The position numbers and the translations under genes were made by a program. Positions 1-10,558 of a DNA stretch of 64,000 bases are shown in pieces (within the stretch, counting starts at the first letter, position 1; each line of letters opens with the position of its first letter). Origin of the DNA: Periplaneta americana (Eukaryota; Arthropoda; Insecta; Blattodea; Blattidae). The stretch is taken from contig NC_091127.1 of the NCBI RefSeq assembly GCF_040183065.1, forward strand, positions 26,896,391 to 26,960,390. Reading direction: 5' to 3'. The notes under the pieces were generated by a model, which did no database searches, was not told the origin of the DNA, and was given only the letters and a program-made list of their open reading frames with translations.

Positions 1-168
1 CTGTCATAGTGAGCCGCCTGTCAGAGAGCGCGTTTTTCATGGTGGAAAAAGATCTTTCTACTTCTACTGAAGCGATTGGAGCAAACTTAAAACAACTTAT
101 TTCAGAAGGACTGTCTCTACTTTCTTTCAAAGATCGGGAAAAACCGACTGTGTATTGTCTATAAAAGA
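1..168 (+). other. Open stretch from the window edge, unrecognised
   Basis: From base 2 the + strand reads about 55 codons without a stop, ending in TAA near base 166, and includes the segment MVEKDLSTSTEAIGANLKQL. It has no splice acceptor at its left and no motif I recognise. Given the surroundings it is more likely transposon debris than a host exon, but it is cut by the window edge, so neither reading can be excluded. Confidence 0.2.
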
Positions 169-1066
169 GGGGTGTGAGAAGGGATTAGAGACTTCAAAGT
201 ACGCGTGACTTGTGCGTGCAAGCGACAACAGTAACGGGACCTGGAGACTTGCTTTTAATACTTCCTTCATCCCCTTGCTTTCGCTGGTAAACCCCGAAGT
301 GACCTGAGCACCGAGGGTTATATGTTCAAACATCTTTATTAAGTGACATAAAGGATGGAATCGGTAGGGGAGAAAAGTTTACGACTTCTTGGTGCTAGCA
401 AATATTTTTGTGAGGTGAATATATATTTTTAATTTGTACAACAGTTTTTTTATATAATTTATGTGCGGTTTATTTTAAATGCATAAAATATAGAAAATGT
501 GCAATAACGACATAAAAACTAAAAAAAAAAGGGCATTTAACCTTAAAATAGGCAACGTAAACTAAAATAGGCAAAAACAACATCCGGGCTCTATTAATCA
601 GTCAACCCGTTTATATTTATTTATTATTTTAGCTGTTATCAATCATTATTAAAACTAAAATACGAGCGCTGCGAGTTAGAGAATTTCGACGACGAAAAGT
701 GTCTACCTCTAGTCGTGTTGTGCGTGATGCCTAAAACAATTTATGAACGATTTGAGTAGACACCCTGTACGTCTTCTCTCGGGGAAAATATGAAATCATC
801 ACTGCCGTATACTACGAGTATGATACTGTACCATGAAATATTGTGATACGCAAATAACAACATGTGTTCGCATCTGAAGGATTTATTGGTGGAAGCCACT
901 ACCTTGGGTTCGAATCCTATAACGGAAGTTTGTTCTTTGTCAGTATGCCCTGTTTGTCTTGTATGAGTGCTCGTAGTTTAGATGGTTTTATGAAAATATT
1001 TCTTCCTAGTTAGGAACCAATGGTTTAGAATTAAAGTTATATAAGTGAGCCGCGGGATTTTAAATT
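169..1066. other. Intergenic, nothing recognised
   Basis: AT-rich sequence without a supported gene, tRNA or inverted repeat. A TATAAAAG string near 161 has no transcript context and is not called a promoter. Confidence 0.4.
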
Positions 1067-1077
1067 ACAACTGTAGT

Positions 1078-1338
1078 TTATTTTTTATTTTATTGGGTTA
1101 ATTTACGACGCTGTATCAACATCTAGGTTATTTGGCGTCTGAATGATATAAAGGTGATAATGCCGGTGAAATGAGTCCGGGGTCCAGCACCGAAAGTTAC
1201 CCAGCATTTGCTCGTATTGGGTTGAGGGAAAACCCCGGAAAAAAACCTCAACCAGGTAACTTGCCCCGACCGGGATTCGAACCCGGGCCACCTGGTTTCG
1301 CAGCCAGACGCGCTGACCGTTACTCCACAGGTGTAGAC
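1078..1338 (-). mobile_element. tRNA-derived SINE, family A, with 11-bp TSD
   Basis: On the minus strand this begins with a tRNA-like head: an A-box-like GTAACGGTCAGCGCGTCTGG and a B box GGGTTCGAATCCC. A non-tRNA body follows, then a tail reading GTTGATACAGCGTC. The 11-bp target duplication ACAACTGTAGT flanks it at 1067-1077 and 1339-1349, so the insertion limits are clear. The anticodon stem-loop holds 8 loop bases, so it is not a functional tRNA gene. A close copy lies at 1755-2004 and others at 19206 and 43308. Confidence 0.8.
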
Positions 1339-1349
1339 ACAACTGTAGT

Positions 1350-1754
1350 GTACCACATGTTGAAAAAGGTCGAAAAACGCGGATCTAAAGCATCGCTCAC
1401 AATATTAAAATGATTTCCACGAGCGTCACTTAGTATCGATCGTATTGCATGTAGAATCCGAGCATTATTATTTTAAAACAAAATTGTTGCGATTTCACGC
1501 ATCACACTCCGATGCAGGATAGGCACCCACGAGGTGGTAGTAGTAGGACAGATGGCAGTATTCAACTCTCAAGCTGTTGAGTTCTACCTCTTTACGTCAT
1601 GTCAACCTAATGACGGATCACAACTAACATTTAACGTAATAAATGCTTGGGTAAAAAATGGTTCTCTCTTAATGAGTAGAGATATTTAAAAATTAAGAAT
1701 AGCGTTGGACACACTTGTGAAAGGTGAGGTTAAAGAAATGCTAAATGGTTTTTT
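1350..1754. other. Spacer between two SINEs, nothing recognised
   Basis: No open frame above background, no repeat and no RNA gene seen. Confidence 0.4.
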
Positions 1755-2004
1755 TATTGGGTTATTTTTTACGACGCTGTATCAACATCTAGGTTATTTA
1801 GCGTCTGAATGAAATGAAGGTGATAATGCCGGTGAAATGAGTCCGGGGTCCAGCACCGAAAGTTACCCAGCATTTGCTCGTATTGGGTTGAAGGAAAACC
1901 CCGGAAAAAACCTCAACCAGGTAACTTGCCCCAACCGGGATTCGAACCCGGGCCACCTGGTTTCGCGGCCAGACGCACTGACCGTTACTCCACAAGTGTG
2001 GACC
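1755..2004 (-). mobile_element. tRNA-derived SINE, family A, second copy
   Basis: Nearly identical to the copy at 1078-1338 and in the same orientation. It has the same A box, B box GGGTTCGAATCCC, body and GATACAGCGTCGTAAA tail. I do not see a clear target duplication. The two copies are separate insertions, because the sequence between them is unrelated to either. Confidence 0.75.
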
Positions 2005-2210
2005 TAGAGGGATGGTAATTGGTAATTACTAGGGTTACCAGTGAAGAACAGGACAAAAGCCGGACACAAAAACGTTTGTAGGTGTCCTATTCCTTAGGAC
2101 ATTTAAGATTCGGAAGTCAAAATTAAGCTGCAAAATTGATATTACTCATTAATATGCGTAGGAATATATTAAATAATTATGTGTAAAATAAGAGAAAACA
2201 TTAAAAAAGC

Positions 2211-2463
2211 CACCGGCGTAGCTCTGTCGGCTAAGGCGCTTACCTACCGATCCGGAGTTGCGTTCGGGCGCGGGTTCGATTCCCGAATGGGCTGATTACC
2301 TGGTTGGGTTTTTCCGAGGTTTTCCCCACCCGTAAGGCAAATATCAGGTAATCTATGGCGAATCCTCGGCCTCATTTCGCCAAATACCATCTCGCGAACA
2401 CCAATCCCATCGACGCTAAATAACCTCGTAGTTGATACAGTTTCGTTAAATAACCAAGTAAAA
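2211..2463 (+). mobile_element. tRNA-derived SINE, family B
   Basis: The tRNA-like head has A box TAGCTCTGTCGGCTAAGGC and B box GGGTTCGATTCCC. The body is TGATTACCTGGTTGGGTTTT and the 3' end reads CGACGCTAAATAACC, GTTGATACAG and a short A-rich end. The head differs from family A but the 3' tail is shared, as when related SINEs borrow one LINE partner's tail. Other copies are at 44196, 48059 (both +) and 57379 (-). Confidence 0.75.
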
Positions 2464-2846
2464 AAACATTAAAATGCACTTACAACAAAAGAAAAAAAAC
2501 AATTACAGTAGGCCTACAGTGTACAGTATACAGAAACGTATATAAAAAATACCAACCTATTTTAACCAAATTTTACATGTAGGCCTAATTACAAAAAACT
2601 AGTTCACCCACCATGACATGACTAAAACAATGGCCTTAACTACACTCGGAAGAATAATTTCCATGTTTACAGTTTTACTGATGCTGATTTTCAGATGAAA
2701 AAAAGAACTGAAATTGTCTCACCTCGTATTATTGGTGGTGTCGCGGAACATGCTACTGTTTATGGACGCTGATCGACCGATTTCATGAACAAAGCATGAT
2801 CAGCCATGATTTATTCATGACTTGTATTCCAAAAAATAATACTGAC
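2464..2846. other. AT-rich spacer before the satellite array
   Basis: No gene seen. A short inverted stretch around CATGATCAGCCATGATTTATTCATG (2797-2821) adjoins the array but shows no family I know. Confidence 0.4.
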
Positions 2847-4935
2847 AAGTGACGCTAATACTTGGAGCACTATTGTACCGCTGAAGTGAGTTCAGATTCT
2901 GAATAAAACATATAGTTTATTGACCAGTGACGCTAATACTTGGAACACTATTGTACCGTTGAAGTGAGTTGTCTCTGAATAAAATATATACACGAAAAAC
3001 TAAAGTTTATTGACCAGTGACGCTAATACTTGGAACACTATTGTACCGTTGAAGTGAGTTGTCTCTGAATAAAATATATACACGAAAAACTAAAGTTTAT
3101 TGACCAGTGACGCTAATACTTGGAACACTATTGTACCGTTGAAGTGAGTTGTCTCTGAATAAAATATATGCACGAAAAACTAAAGTTTATTGACCAGTGA
3201 CGCTAATACTTGGAACACTATTGTACCGTTGAAGTGAGTTGTCTCTGAATAAAATATATACACGAAAAACTAAAGTTTATTGACAAGTCACGCTAATACT
3301 TGGAGCACTATTGTACCGCTGAAGTGATTTCAATCTTTGAATGAAATATATCAACGAAAAACTAAAGTTTATTGACCAGTGACGCTAATACTTGGAGCAC
3401 TATTGTACCGCTGAAGTGATTTCAGTCTTTGAATGAAATATATCAACGAAAAACTAAAGTTTATTGACCAGTGACGCAAATACTTGGAGCACTATTGTAC
3501 CGCTGAAGTGATTTCAGTCTTTGAATGAAATATATCAACGAAAAACTAAAGTTTATTGATCAGTGACGCTAATACTTGGAGCACTATTGTACCGCTGAAG
3601 TGATTTCAGTCTTTGAATGAAATGTATCAACGAAAAACTAAAGTTTATTGACCAGTGACGCTAATACTTGGAGCACTATTGTACCGCTGAAGTGATTTCA
3701 GTCTTTGAATGAAATATATCAACGAAAAACTAAAGTTTATTGACCAGTGACGCTAATACTTGGAGCACTATTGTACCGCTGAAGTGATTTCAGTCTTTGA
3801 ATGAAATGTATCAACGAAGAACTAGAGTTTATTGACCAGTGACGCTAATACTTGGAGCACTATTGTACCGCTGAAGTGATTTCAATCTTTGAATGAAATA
3901 TATCAACGAAAAACTAAAGTTTATTGACCAGTGACGCTAATACTTGGAGCACTATTGTACCGCTGAAGTGATTTCAGCCTCTGAATGAAATATATGAACG
4001 AAAAACTAAGGTTTATTGACCAGCTACGTTAATACTTGGAGCACTATTGTACCGCTGAAGTGATTTCAGCCTCTGAATGAAATATATGAACGAAGAACTA
4101 AAGTTTATTGACCAGTGACGCTAATACTTGGAGCACTATTGTACCGTTGAAATGAGTTCAGTCTCTGAATGAAATATATGAACGAAAAACTAAAGTTTAT
4201 TGACCAGTGACGCTAATACTTGGAGCACTGTTGTACCGCTGAAGTGATTTCAGCCTCTGAATGAAATATATGAACGAATAACTAAAGTTTATTGACCAGT
4301 GACGCAAATACTTGGAGCACTATTGTACCGCTGAAGTGATTTCAGTCTCTGAATAAAATATATAGACGAAAAACTAAAGTTTATTGACCAGTGACGCTAA
4401 TACTTGGAGCACTATTGTGCCGCTGAAGTGATTTCAGTCTCTGAATAAAATATACAGATGAAAAACTAAAGTTTATTGACCAATCACGCTAATACTTGGA
4501 GCACTATTGTACCGCTGAAGTGTCTTCAGCCTCTGAATGAAATATATCAACGAAAAACTAAAGTTTATTGACCAGTGACGCTAATACTTGGAGCACTGTT
4601 GTACCGTTGAAGTGATTTCAGTCTCTGAATGAAATATATGAACGAATAACTAAAGTTTATTGACCAGTGACGCAAATACTTGGAGCACTATTGTACCGCT
4701 GAAGTGATTTCAGTCTCTGAATAAAATATATTGACGAAAAACTAAAGTTTATTGACCAGTGACGCTAATACTTGGAGCACTATTGTACCGCTGAAGTGAT
4801 TTCAGTCTCTGAATAAAATATACAGACGAAAAACTAAAGTTTATTGACCAATCACGCTAATACTTGGAGCAATATTGTACCGCTGAAGTGTCTTCAGCCT
4901 CTGAATGAAATATATGAACGAAAAGCTGAAGTTTA
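2847..4935 (+). repeat. Satellite array, about 23 units of 90-92 bp
   Basis: Tandem units share the core GTGACGCTAATACTTGG, then GCACTATTGTACCG, GAAGTG, a variable CTCTGAATGAAATATAT segment and ACGAAAAACTAAAGTTTATTGA. The first five or so units are 90 bp with GGAACAC, CCGTTG and a TATACACG variant, and are almost identical to each other. The remainder are 92 bp with GGAGCAC. From about 4200 a four-unit block repeats at a 368-bp offset, which is higher-order organisation. No open frame spans it. The right end breaks off at a SINE. Confidence 0.95.
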
Positions 4936-4961
4936 TAGGTCACTAGAGGAGAAAATTCGCT

Positions 4962-5100
4962 CCGGCGCCGGGGATCGAACCCGGGTCCTTGGTTCTACGT
5001 ACCAAGCGCTCTAACCACTGAGCTACGCCAAAGTTCAATCCACAGCACCGGAACGAATCCCACTTTAGTGTTTTTCCCTTTGTGGCCTGACTCCAAGTTC
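4962..5100 (-). mobile_element. tRNA-derived SINE, family G
   Basis: Minus strand reads GGCGTAGCTCAGTGGTTAGA (A box) and GGGTTCGATCCCCGGC (B box). It looks like a full tRNA cloverleaf but the anticodon arm has an oversized or wrongly composed loop, with C rather than T before the candidate anticodon, and tRNA-unrelated sequence continues on both sides. I call it SINE-like rather than a tRNA gene. Family limits are uncertain. Confidence 0.55.
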
Positions 5101-5965
5101 GAAATATATATTGATATATATTAAGTCAACTGCCATTATACAAGGAGCGCACTCAATTGAGTGACGTGGTGGCCGGAATTCCATAATATTATGCACTGTT
5201 GGGCGAAGGATCTACGTAAAGATTTATTTTTGGTCCTACAGAATATATCTGTTATGGTAACAATGGTTATTAGGCCTTGAAATTAATCACATTACTTACG
5301 GTTCACTCTGTATAAAACTCATAATAATCATTATCTGCTGATAATATTTAAGTACAGTAATCCAAGTTAAAAAATAAATTTAATAAACCTAAGTTCTGCA
5401 CGAAGCCATTAAGCTTGATATAAATTCTGCACACGCGACCCACCGTTTGTATTTAATGTTTGCCGTCATGTTCAAGTCTTTTAGCGCTGGAGTGCAAATT
5501 GGGAAGTAGTCGATTATCTCTGCTGGCTTAATGCGCACCACGTGTTATCCATCAGAATTACATGGCTGTTTGAAGTTGTTTTATGTCGGCGTTTTAGGTA
5601 AGCTAAGCTGGCAAACGAAAAGAATGTATTGTGTGAATGTTAACTGCTACCATGTTTAGTTTGTTACATAAATATGAATGACCTGTATAAGTTTTTAAAA
5701 GTTATATCTGTGTTGCATAATTGGGTGCTGCATTCCTAGTTTTATTTAGATAACTTTATGAAGGTCACGGTCGCTGCCAACGCCATAGTTCTTTCGTCCA
5801 TAAGTGGATTAAGTGACATTAAGACATGTAAAAATAGGCTTATATTTCATATACATTAGAAAATACCTAAATAACTTATTTAAGTTATATTACAAAGAGG
5901 GGATATGTCTGCTAAGAAGACGTCTATATATCCAACGGTATTTTCCAAACACTGAGCGCTCTGTA
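5101..5965. other. Upstream region, possible untranslated exon, unproven
   Basis: No coding ORF of note. A CACGTG hexamer at about 5537 and a donor-like TTTTAG/GTAAGCT near 5597 are compatible with a 5' untranslated exon. The coding start of TKFC lies directly behind an acceptor-like TTGTTTCAG (ending 10424), so an upstream noncoding exon must exist somewhere if that acceptor is used. Nothing ties this site to the gene, so the link is speculative. Confidence 0.2.
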
Positions 5966-5966
5966 G

Positions 5967-6130
5967 CAGTGTTTCTCAACCGCTGTGCCCTGATATCAAT
6001 TATACCGGGCCGCGAGATATTCTCCTAGAATTTGTCATGTTACTTTTATAAGAATTTTCCACGATTAAAAATTGTATAGTGGAAATATTCTTAGGAGAAT
6101 TATTTTCGTGGTTGTGCCGAAAAGAGCAGA
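5967..6130 (+). mobile_element. hAT terminal fragment
   Basis: Starts with CAGTGTTTCTCAACCGCTGT, the type of end seen in Charlie/Buster hAT elements. The matching right end is missing, so the element is truncated or broken by the following LINE. Confidence 0.35.
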
Positions 6131-6175
6131 TCCAGATCGTCTATAAATTCTAAAATCTAACTAAAAGTTCGATTA

Positions 6176-7199
6176 ATTAAAATGTGTCTCAGTGAAATGT
6201 ATAGCAGAGTTCGTATAGGTCAGTTTCTGTCAGACGCGTTTCCAATTCACTGTGGGCTAAAGCAAGGAGATGCACTATCACCTTTAATTTTTAACTTTGC
6301 TCTAGAGTTTGCCATTAGGAAAGTCCAGGATAACAGAGAGGGTTTGGAATTGAACGGGTTACATCAGCTGCTTGTCTATGAGGATGACGTGAATATGTTA
6401 GGAGAAAATTCACAAACGATTAGGGAAAACACGGGAATTTTACTGGAAGCAAGTAAAGAGATAGGTTTGGAAGTAAATCCCGAAAAGACAAAGTATATGA
6501 TTATGTCTCGTGACCAGAATATTGTACGAAACGGAAGTATAAGGGTTGGAAATTCATCTTTTGAAGAGGTGAAGTTCAAGTATCTTTGAGCAACGGTAAA
6601 AAATATAAATGATACTCGGGAGGAAATTAAACACAGAATAAATATGGGAAATGCCTGTTATTATTCGGTTGAGAAGCTTTTATCATCCAGTCTGCTGTCA
6701 AAAAATCTGAAAGTTAGAATTTATAAAACAGTTACATTACCGGTTGTTCTTTATGGTTGTGAAACTTGGACTCTCACTTTGAGAGAGGAACATAGGTTAA
6801 GGGTGTTTGAGAATAAGGTGCTTAGGAAAATATTTGGGGCTAAGAGGGATGAAGTTACAGGAGAATGGAGAAAGTTACACAACACAGAACTGCACGCATT
6901 GTATTCTTCACCCGACATAATTAGGAACGTTAAATCCAGACGTCTGAGATGGGCAGGGCATGTAGCACGTATGGGCGAATCCAGAAATGCGTATAGAGTG
7001 TTAGTTGGGAGGCCGGAGGGGAAAAAGACCTTTAGGGAGACCGAGACGTAGATGGGAGGGTAATATTAAAATTGATTTGAGTGAGGTGGGATATGATGAT
7101 AGAGAATGGATTAATCTTGCTCAGGATAGGGACCAATGGCGGGCTTATGTGAGAGCGGCAATGAACCTCCGGGTTCCTTAAAAGCCAGTAAGTAAGTAA
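6176..7199 (+). mobile_element. 5'-truncated RTE-like LINE, reverse transcriptase 3' half, decayed
   Basis: Two adjoining frames give the C-terminal half of a non-LTR reverse transcriptase. The first (6182-6589) has [18 protein letters not shown], the conserved RT palm segment, and VYEDDVNML where a functional enzyme would have the catalytic Y/F-A-D-D, so the active site is mutated. The second (6644-7051) has [13 protein letters not shown] and [13 protein letters not shown], typical of insect endonuclease-RT elements. A stop and a frameshift separate them, and the frame breaks again near 7040. The 3' end is CTCCGGGTTCCTTAAAAGCC followed by (AGTA)n. Four more 3' fragments of the same family lie in the window. 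RTE clade is my best guess. Confidence 0.8.
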
Positions 7200-7399
7200 A
7201 ATCTAACTAAATAACAACTGTGCAGCAAACGTCAATGACCAAGCCACTTATTTTTTAATGATCGGGATTTTTTCAGAAATCTTTCAACATTCAGGAAATG
7301 TTCTCAGAACTGAACGAAATAACATGTGTTGCAGACATTACTGACATGTTAGCTGGGAAGTATGAACAATTTTTTTTTCACTTAAATTGAAGATTAAGG

Positions 7400-7700
7400 T
7401 AGTCCGTATTCGGTTCTCAATACTGAATGGTCTTAGCGAATACTGTCTCTTCGCAAGTTCGCATTGCATTGTGAAAGTGCTTTCTTCAAAACCCGACACA
7501 CAAGCCTGTCGAATGCGTTGCTGCATGTCGTCTGGTGTTGTCAGAATGTTCTGGTACACAGTCCTTTACAGTTCCCCACAGGAAGAATTCGAGTGGCGAC
7601 AGGTCCGGAGAACGTGCAGGCCACTGTACGTGGATTGTGGCGTCGGCAGTTGTGGTTTGTTTACATGTTAAGACAGCAACCACACAACACACGACGTGTA
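7400..7700 (-). pseudogene. Mariner-type transposase C-terminal fragment
   Basis: The minus strand encodes WPARSPDLSPLEFFLWGTVK, the block around the third catalytic aspartate of IS630/Tc1/mariner DDE transposases. Nothing upstream of this block is recognisable and no inverted termini were found, so it is a relic. Confidence 0.6.
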
Positions 7701-8029
7701 CGGACGTCAGTTGTCTTTCGTTTTGTGTAAGTTAATGCACAAGATGAAGGGGGCACCACAACAAACGGGCACATTCTGATGGCATTCATTTTGCTGTTGT
7801 TATTGATTGGGAAGGTGACATTGTGATACATTTTTGAACTCGTCTTAATGTGTGTAATCAATGTAACACGATTGAAGAATGTAGTGCTATTTGAAAAATT
7901 GATGACGTCACGCGTATCTTGTACCATAATGTAGTCACATGCACCAAATCTCTACTCTCATGTTAGCCCCTCGTTCTAACTTAACTCTCAAAAACAAAAA
8001 TTCCAATACCTATCCAAACAAAAAAATTA

Positions 8030-8293
8030 TAATAGGTGCACAAGATAAATGGGACACCCAGTATTAGGATCAATATCATTACTACATAAACGTAAAGCAG
8101 ATACAAGATGATCGTCTGTTAGACGTGCATACGCAGTATTTTTAATCTGGCTTATTTTAGAAAAATAAGTGCATCTAAAAATTACCAGCATCTTAGCTGC
8201 GAAATTACTTAAGTTAAGAAACTTGTCACTGGGGTAATGATAGTAATTCACATAATTCATTACCGGCTTTACATAATATTTTAAGAGGAGCAT
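8030..8293 (-). pseudogene. hAT transposase C-terminal fragment
   Basis: An 88-codon minus-strand frame includes ISQIKNTAYARLTDDHLVSA, resembling the dimerisation region of hAT transposases (the pattern K-x-x-x-R-x-R-L-T-D-x-x-L). No terminal repeats or upstream catalytic part are visible. A spurious ORF is possible, but the motif match is good. Confidence 0.5.
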
Positions 8294-8514
8294 TATTTTG
8301 TATTCGTTAGATAATCGATTTAATAAATAATAATAAACATTTTAGTAGGTACTAGCGGAGGACAATAGCTCACTTCCACAATTAATCATTACGATTCTAA
8401 AGAGTATTCTGAATATTACATATTACGAAACGAAGTCATAAGAGGTAAAACTTCAAATCTCTGCAAACTAAAAGAAATCCCGAAGCAAAAGATGAAAGGA
8501 AGAAGTTATATGTA

Positions 8515-8891
8515 CAAGGTGTCCGACAAGTCCCGCATCATATGGTAAATTATAGTATGTGCTCGATATGAGCGCCTCCAAGTTCATAACACGTCTGATG
8601 GCGAAGCTTAATGCTATTGAGAATGTGGTGTAACATATCAGCGGTGGTTTAACGACACTTCCTCGATCCGTGTTAGTAGATGTTGCAGATTACGAACCTT
8701 CACTTCGTACACCTTTACTTTCAGATAACCCCATAAGACAAAGTCAAGGGAGTTTAAGTCTGGCGACCTTGGAGACCATTCTCTGGATCTTTTGCGTCCT
8801 ATTCACCGATTACGGAAGTTCTCGTCGAGCCAACTATGCACATACAACTTTTATGATATCGCCCATGATGGCGGACTTGTCGGACACCCTG
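8515..8891 (-). mobile_element. Short mariner-like element with TIRs and TA flanks
   Basis: Left end CAAGGTGTCCGACAAGTCC and right end GGACTTGTCGGACACCCTG form inverted repeats flanked by TA. Inside, the minus strand still encodes SPRSPDLNSLDFVLWGYLK, the DDE third-aspartate block of a mariner transposase. At 377 bp this is an internally deleted copy that keeps both ends and a scrap of transposase. Confidence 0.7.
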
Positions 8892-9252
8892 TATTTTAAA
8901 CTTAGAGGATGCTGAAGCGACACTTGCCCTGTGATGTAACAATATTAAGTGTGTCATGGAATTGCTGCTTCAGTACCAAATAGTTTTACAGTGTTAAATG
9001 AATGAACATTCCAAACTGGGAAGATGCAGAACGTACAACTCCGACTAGAAGATACGACTAAAAGAGGTGTCGTCAAGGGCTTCGACCAGTTTTCTAACTT
9101 TCAAAACTTATGCAATAATTAGGCCTATAGTGAGAATAAGCATAAAAATAGTAATCGGAGGAACCGCGTGTAAACCACGTATTTACAGGGACTGTATATT
9201 AGGCGAGTATTCCTATTTTGATTGGACAGTAGTACAATATTACTCCAGTATA
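8892..9252. other. Spacer, nothing recognised
   Basis: No gene or repeat structure seen between two TA-flanked elements. Confidence 0.4.
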
Positions 9253-9762
9253 CAGGGTGATTTACTAGGATTTACCGTCACTTATGGAGTTTATTTCCGA
9301 AGACATTTTGTGCAAAAATGTCATATAAACATTTGTCCTAATCTCATATTTTCAAAGCTACACTAATTTGAAGTTGTTAGCAAAATATCTTATTTCTTTA
9401 CTTTTAAGGGTAAAAGAATATTACAAATAGAGAATGAACTATTCAGAAGTATCATTTCTTTAATTGGCTAGTGTTAGCTTAAAATGTGTTGTCAGTCGCT
9501 TTGTACAGATTTTGATTTTCAATTTTTAACTAAAAATGACATCATTCTTACGCACTTATAAAAAAATTGTTACAAATACGACTTTAGGAATTCGATTCTT
9601 TACAGTTTAATTATGCATCCTAATGTACAGTCTTGAAGAATTTACAAGAGTGACGTGATTTGTAACAATTGTTGTGATAAATGCGTAAGAAAATGTATTT
9701 TGTAGTTAATGTCTTCGGAAATAATCTCCTTAAGGGACGGTAAATTCTCATGAATCACTCTG
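9253..9762. mobile_element. Non-autonomous TA-flanked transposon, copy 1
   Basis: The ends CAGGGTGATTTACTAGGATT and its inverted partner closing in ATGAATCACTCTG lie between TA dinucleotides. The internal segment GAAGACATTTTGTGCAAAAA and the block around AATGAACTATTCAGAAGTAT recur at 52787-53765, so this is a dispersed family. No transposase is encoded. The TA flank suggests the Tc1/mariner superfamily, but the superfamily is not proven. Confidence 0.7.
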
Positions 9763-10327
9763 TATACGTCAAAGATATTACCGATATGTATTTAATTCTT
9801 TCGGAAAAGAAAAGTCTTTACAGAACGTGACTGATACCTTTTGAGACTGTGTACTGTATCCGTCCTATACATTCTGCGTGTATGGTTTGATTACAACTCC
9901 ACCTCTCATCAATGTTCAGTTTTGTGAACAAAGAGCATAGGACCACTTCTAGTGCGCAAGAAGTAAACCATACGATATTACAATGACGTCATTAACGGCT
10001 TGTAACGATACATTCGTAATTATCTCGCAAACACCTCGTTTACGGACCCATGTTTACTGGGACTTTTTTGCTTCTATTATCGTACATTCAACCGTATACT
10101 GTATGTTTGCGCCATTATTTTTGATACACTCTGTATATTTTCCACGTATGTGAATGAATGAAGGCATATATGTATATACAAGCCCACGAATATAATATGA
10201 GGGCTAGAATGTCCATTTTTTAAGTTGGTCCTCTGGTAACCTTTCTAAATTTTTCTATTTCGGTGAATTTTATTTCAGCGGCAATTTTGACATCCTTGGT
10301 GTCTTGTAGTGCATAGCCTAAAAATCC
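9763..10327. other. Spacer upstream of TKFC exon 1
   Basis: No coding potential or element recognised. A promoter for TKFC could lie here or further upstream, but I see no distinctive core-promoter cluster. Confidence 0.3.

Positions 10328-10386
<59 letters not shown>
10328..10386 (+). repeat. (TTA)n microsatellite
   Basis: About 19 perfect TTA units, ending some 50 bases before the TKFC start codon. Confidence 0.95.
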
Positions 10387-10388
<2 letters not shown>

Positions 10389-10438
10389 TACAACTGTCAA
10401 ATATACAGTTTATAATTGTTTCAGGTTTAATTTGAAAA

Positions 10439-10558
10439 ATGAGTAAGAAATTGCTCAACAGTCCAGAAAACTGCGTGGATGAGATGTTGGATGGTCTCGT
10501 GAGAGCTCATCCAGGTCTTTGTTTACATGTCAACAACAGAGTAATTTTAAGAAAGGAG
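10439..10558 (+). CDS. TKFC: TKFC coding exon 1 (aa 1-40)
   Basis: Begins with ATG and [19 protein letters not shown], the usual N-terminus of animal triokinase, and ends in phase 0 before GTAAGA. An acceptor-like TTGTTTCAG stops at 10424, so the exon probably starts at 10425 with 14 nt of 5' UTR, implying an upstream noncoding exon. Intron 1 (2.6 kb) holds Harbinger, mariner and SINE remnants. Confidence 0.93.

Noticed and set aside
155-180. TATA-box promoter
   Set aside because: TATAAAAG occurs but with no initiator, downstream exon or conserved context.
1261-1335. tRNA gene on the minus strand
   Set aside because: B box and much of a cloverleaf are present, but the anticodon loop has 8 bases, further copies share a long non-tRNA 3' body, and an 11-bp TSD brackets the unit. 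It is a SINE.
4962-5040. tRNA-Tyr or tRNA-Thr gene on the minus strand
   Set aside because: A full cloverleaf nearly forms, but the loop lacks T before the anticodon and is oversized in the alternative pairing. Flanking sequence continues as a SINE body.
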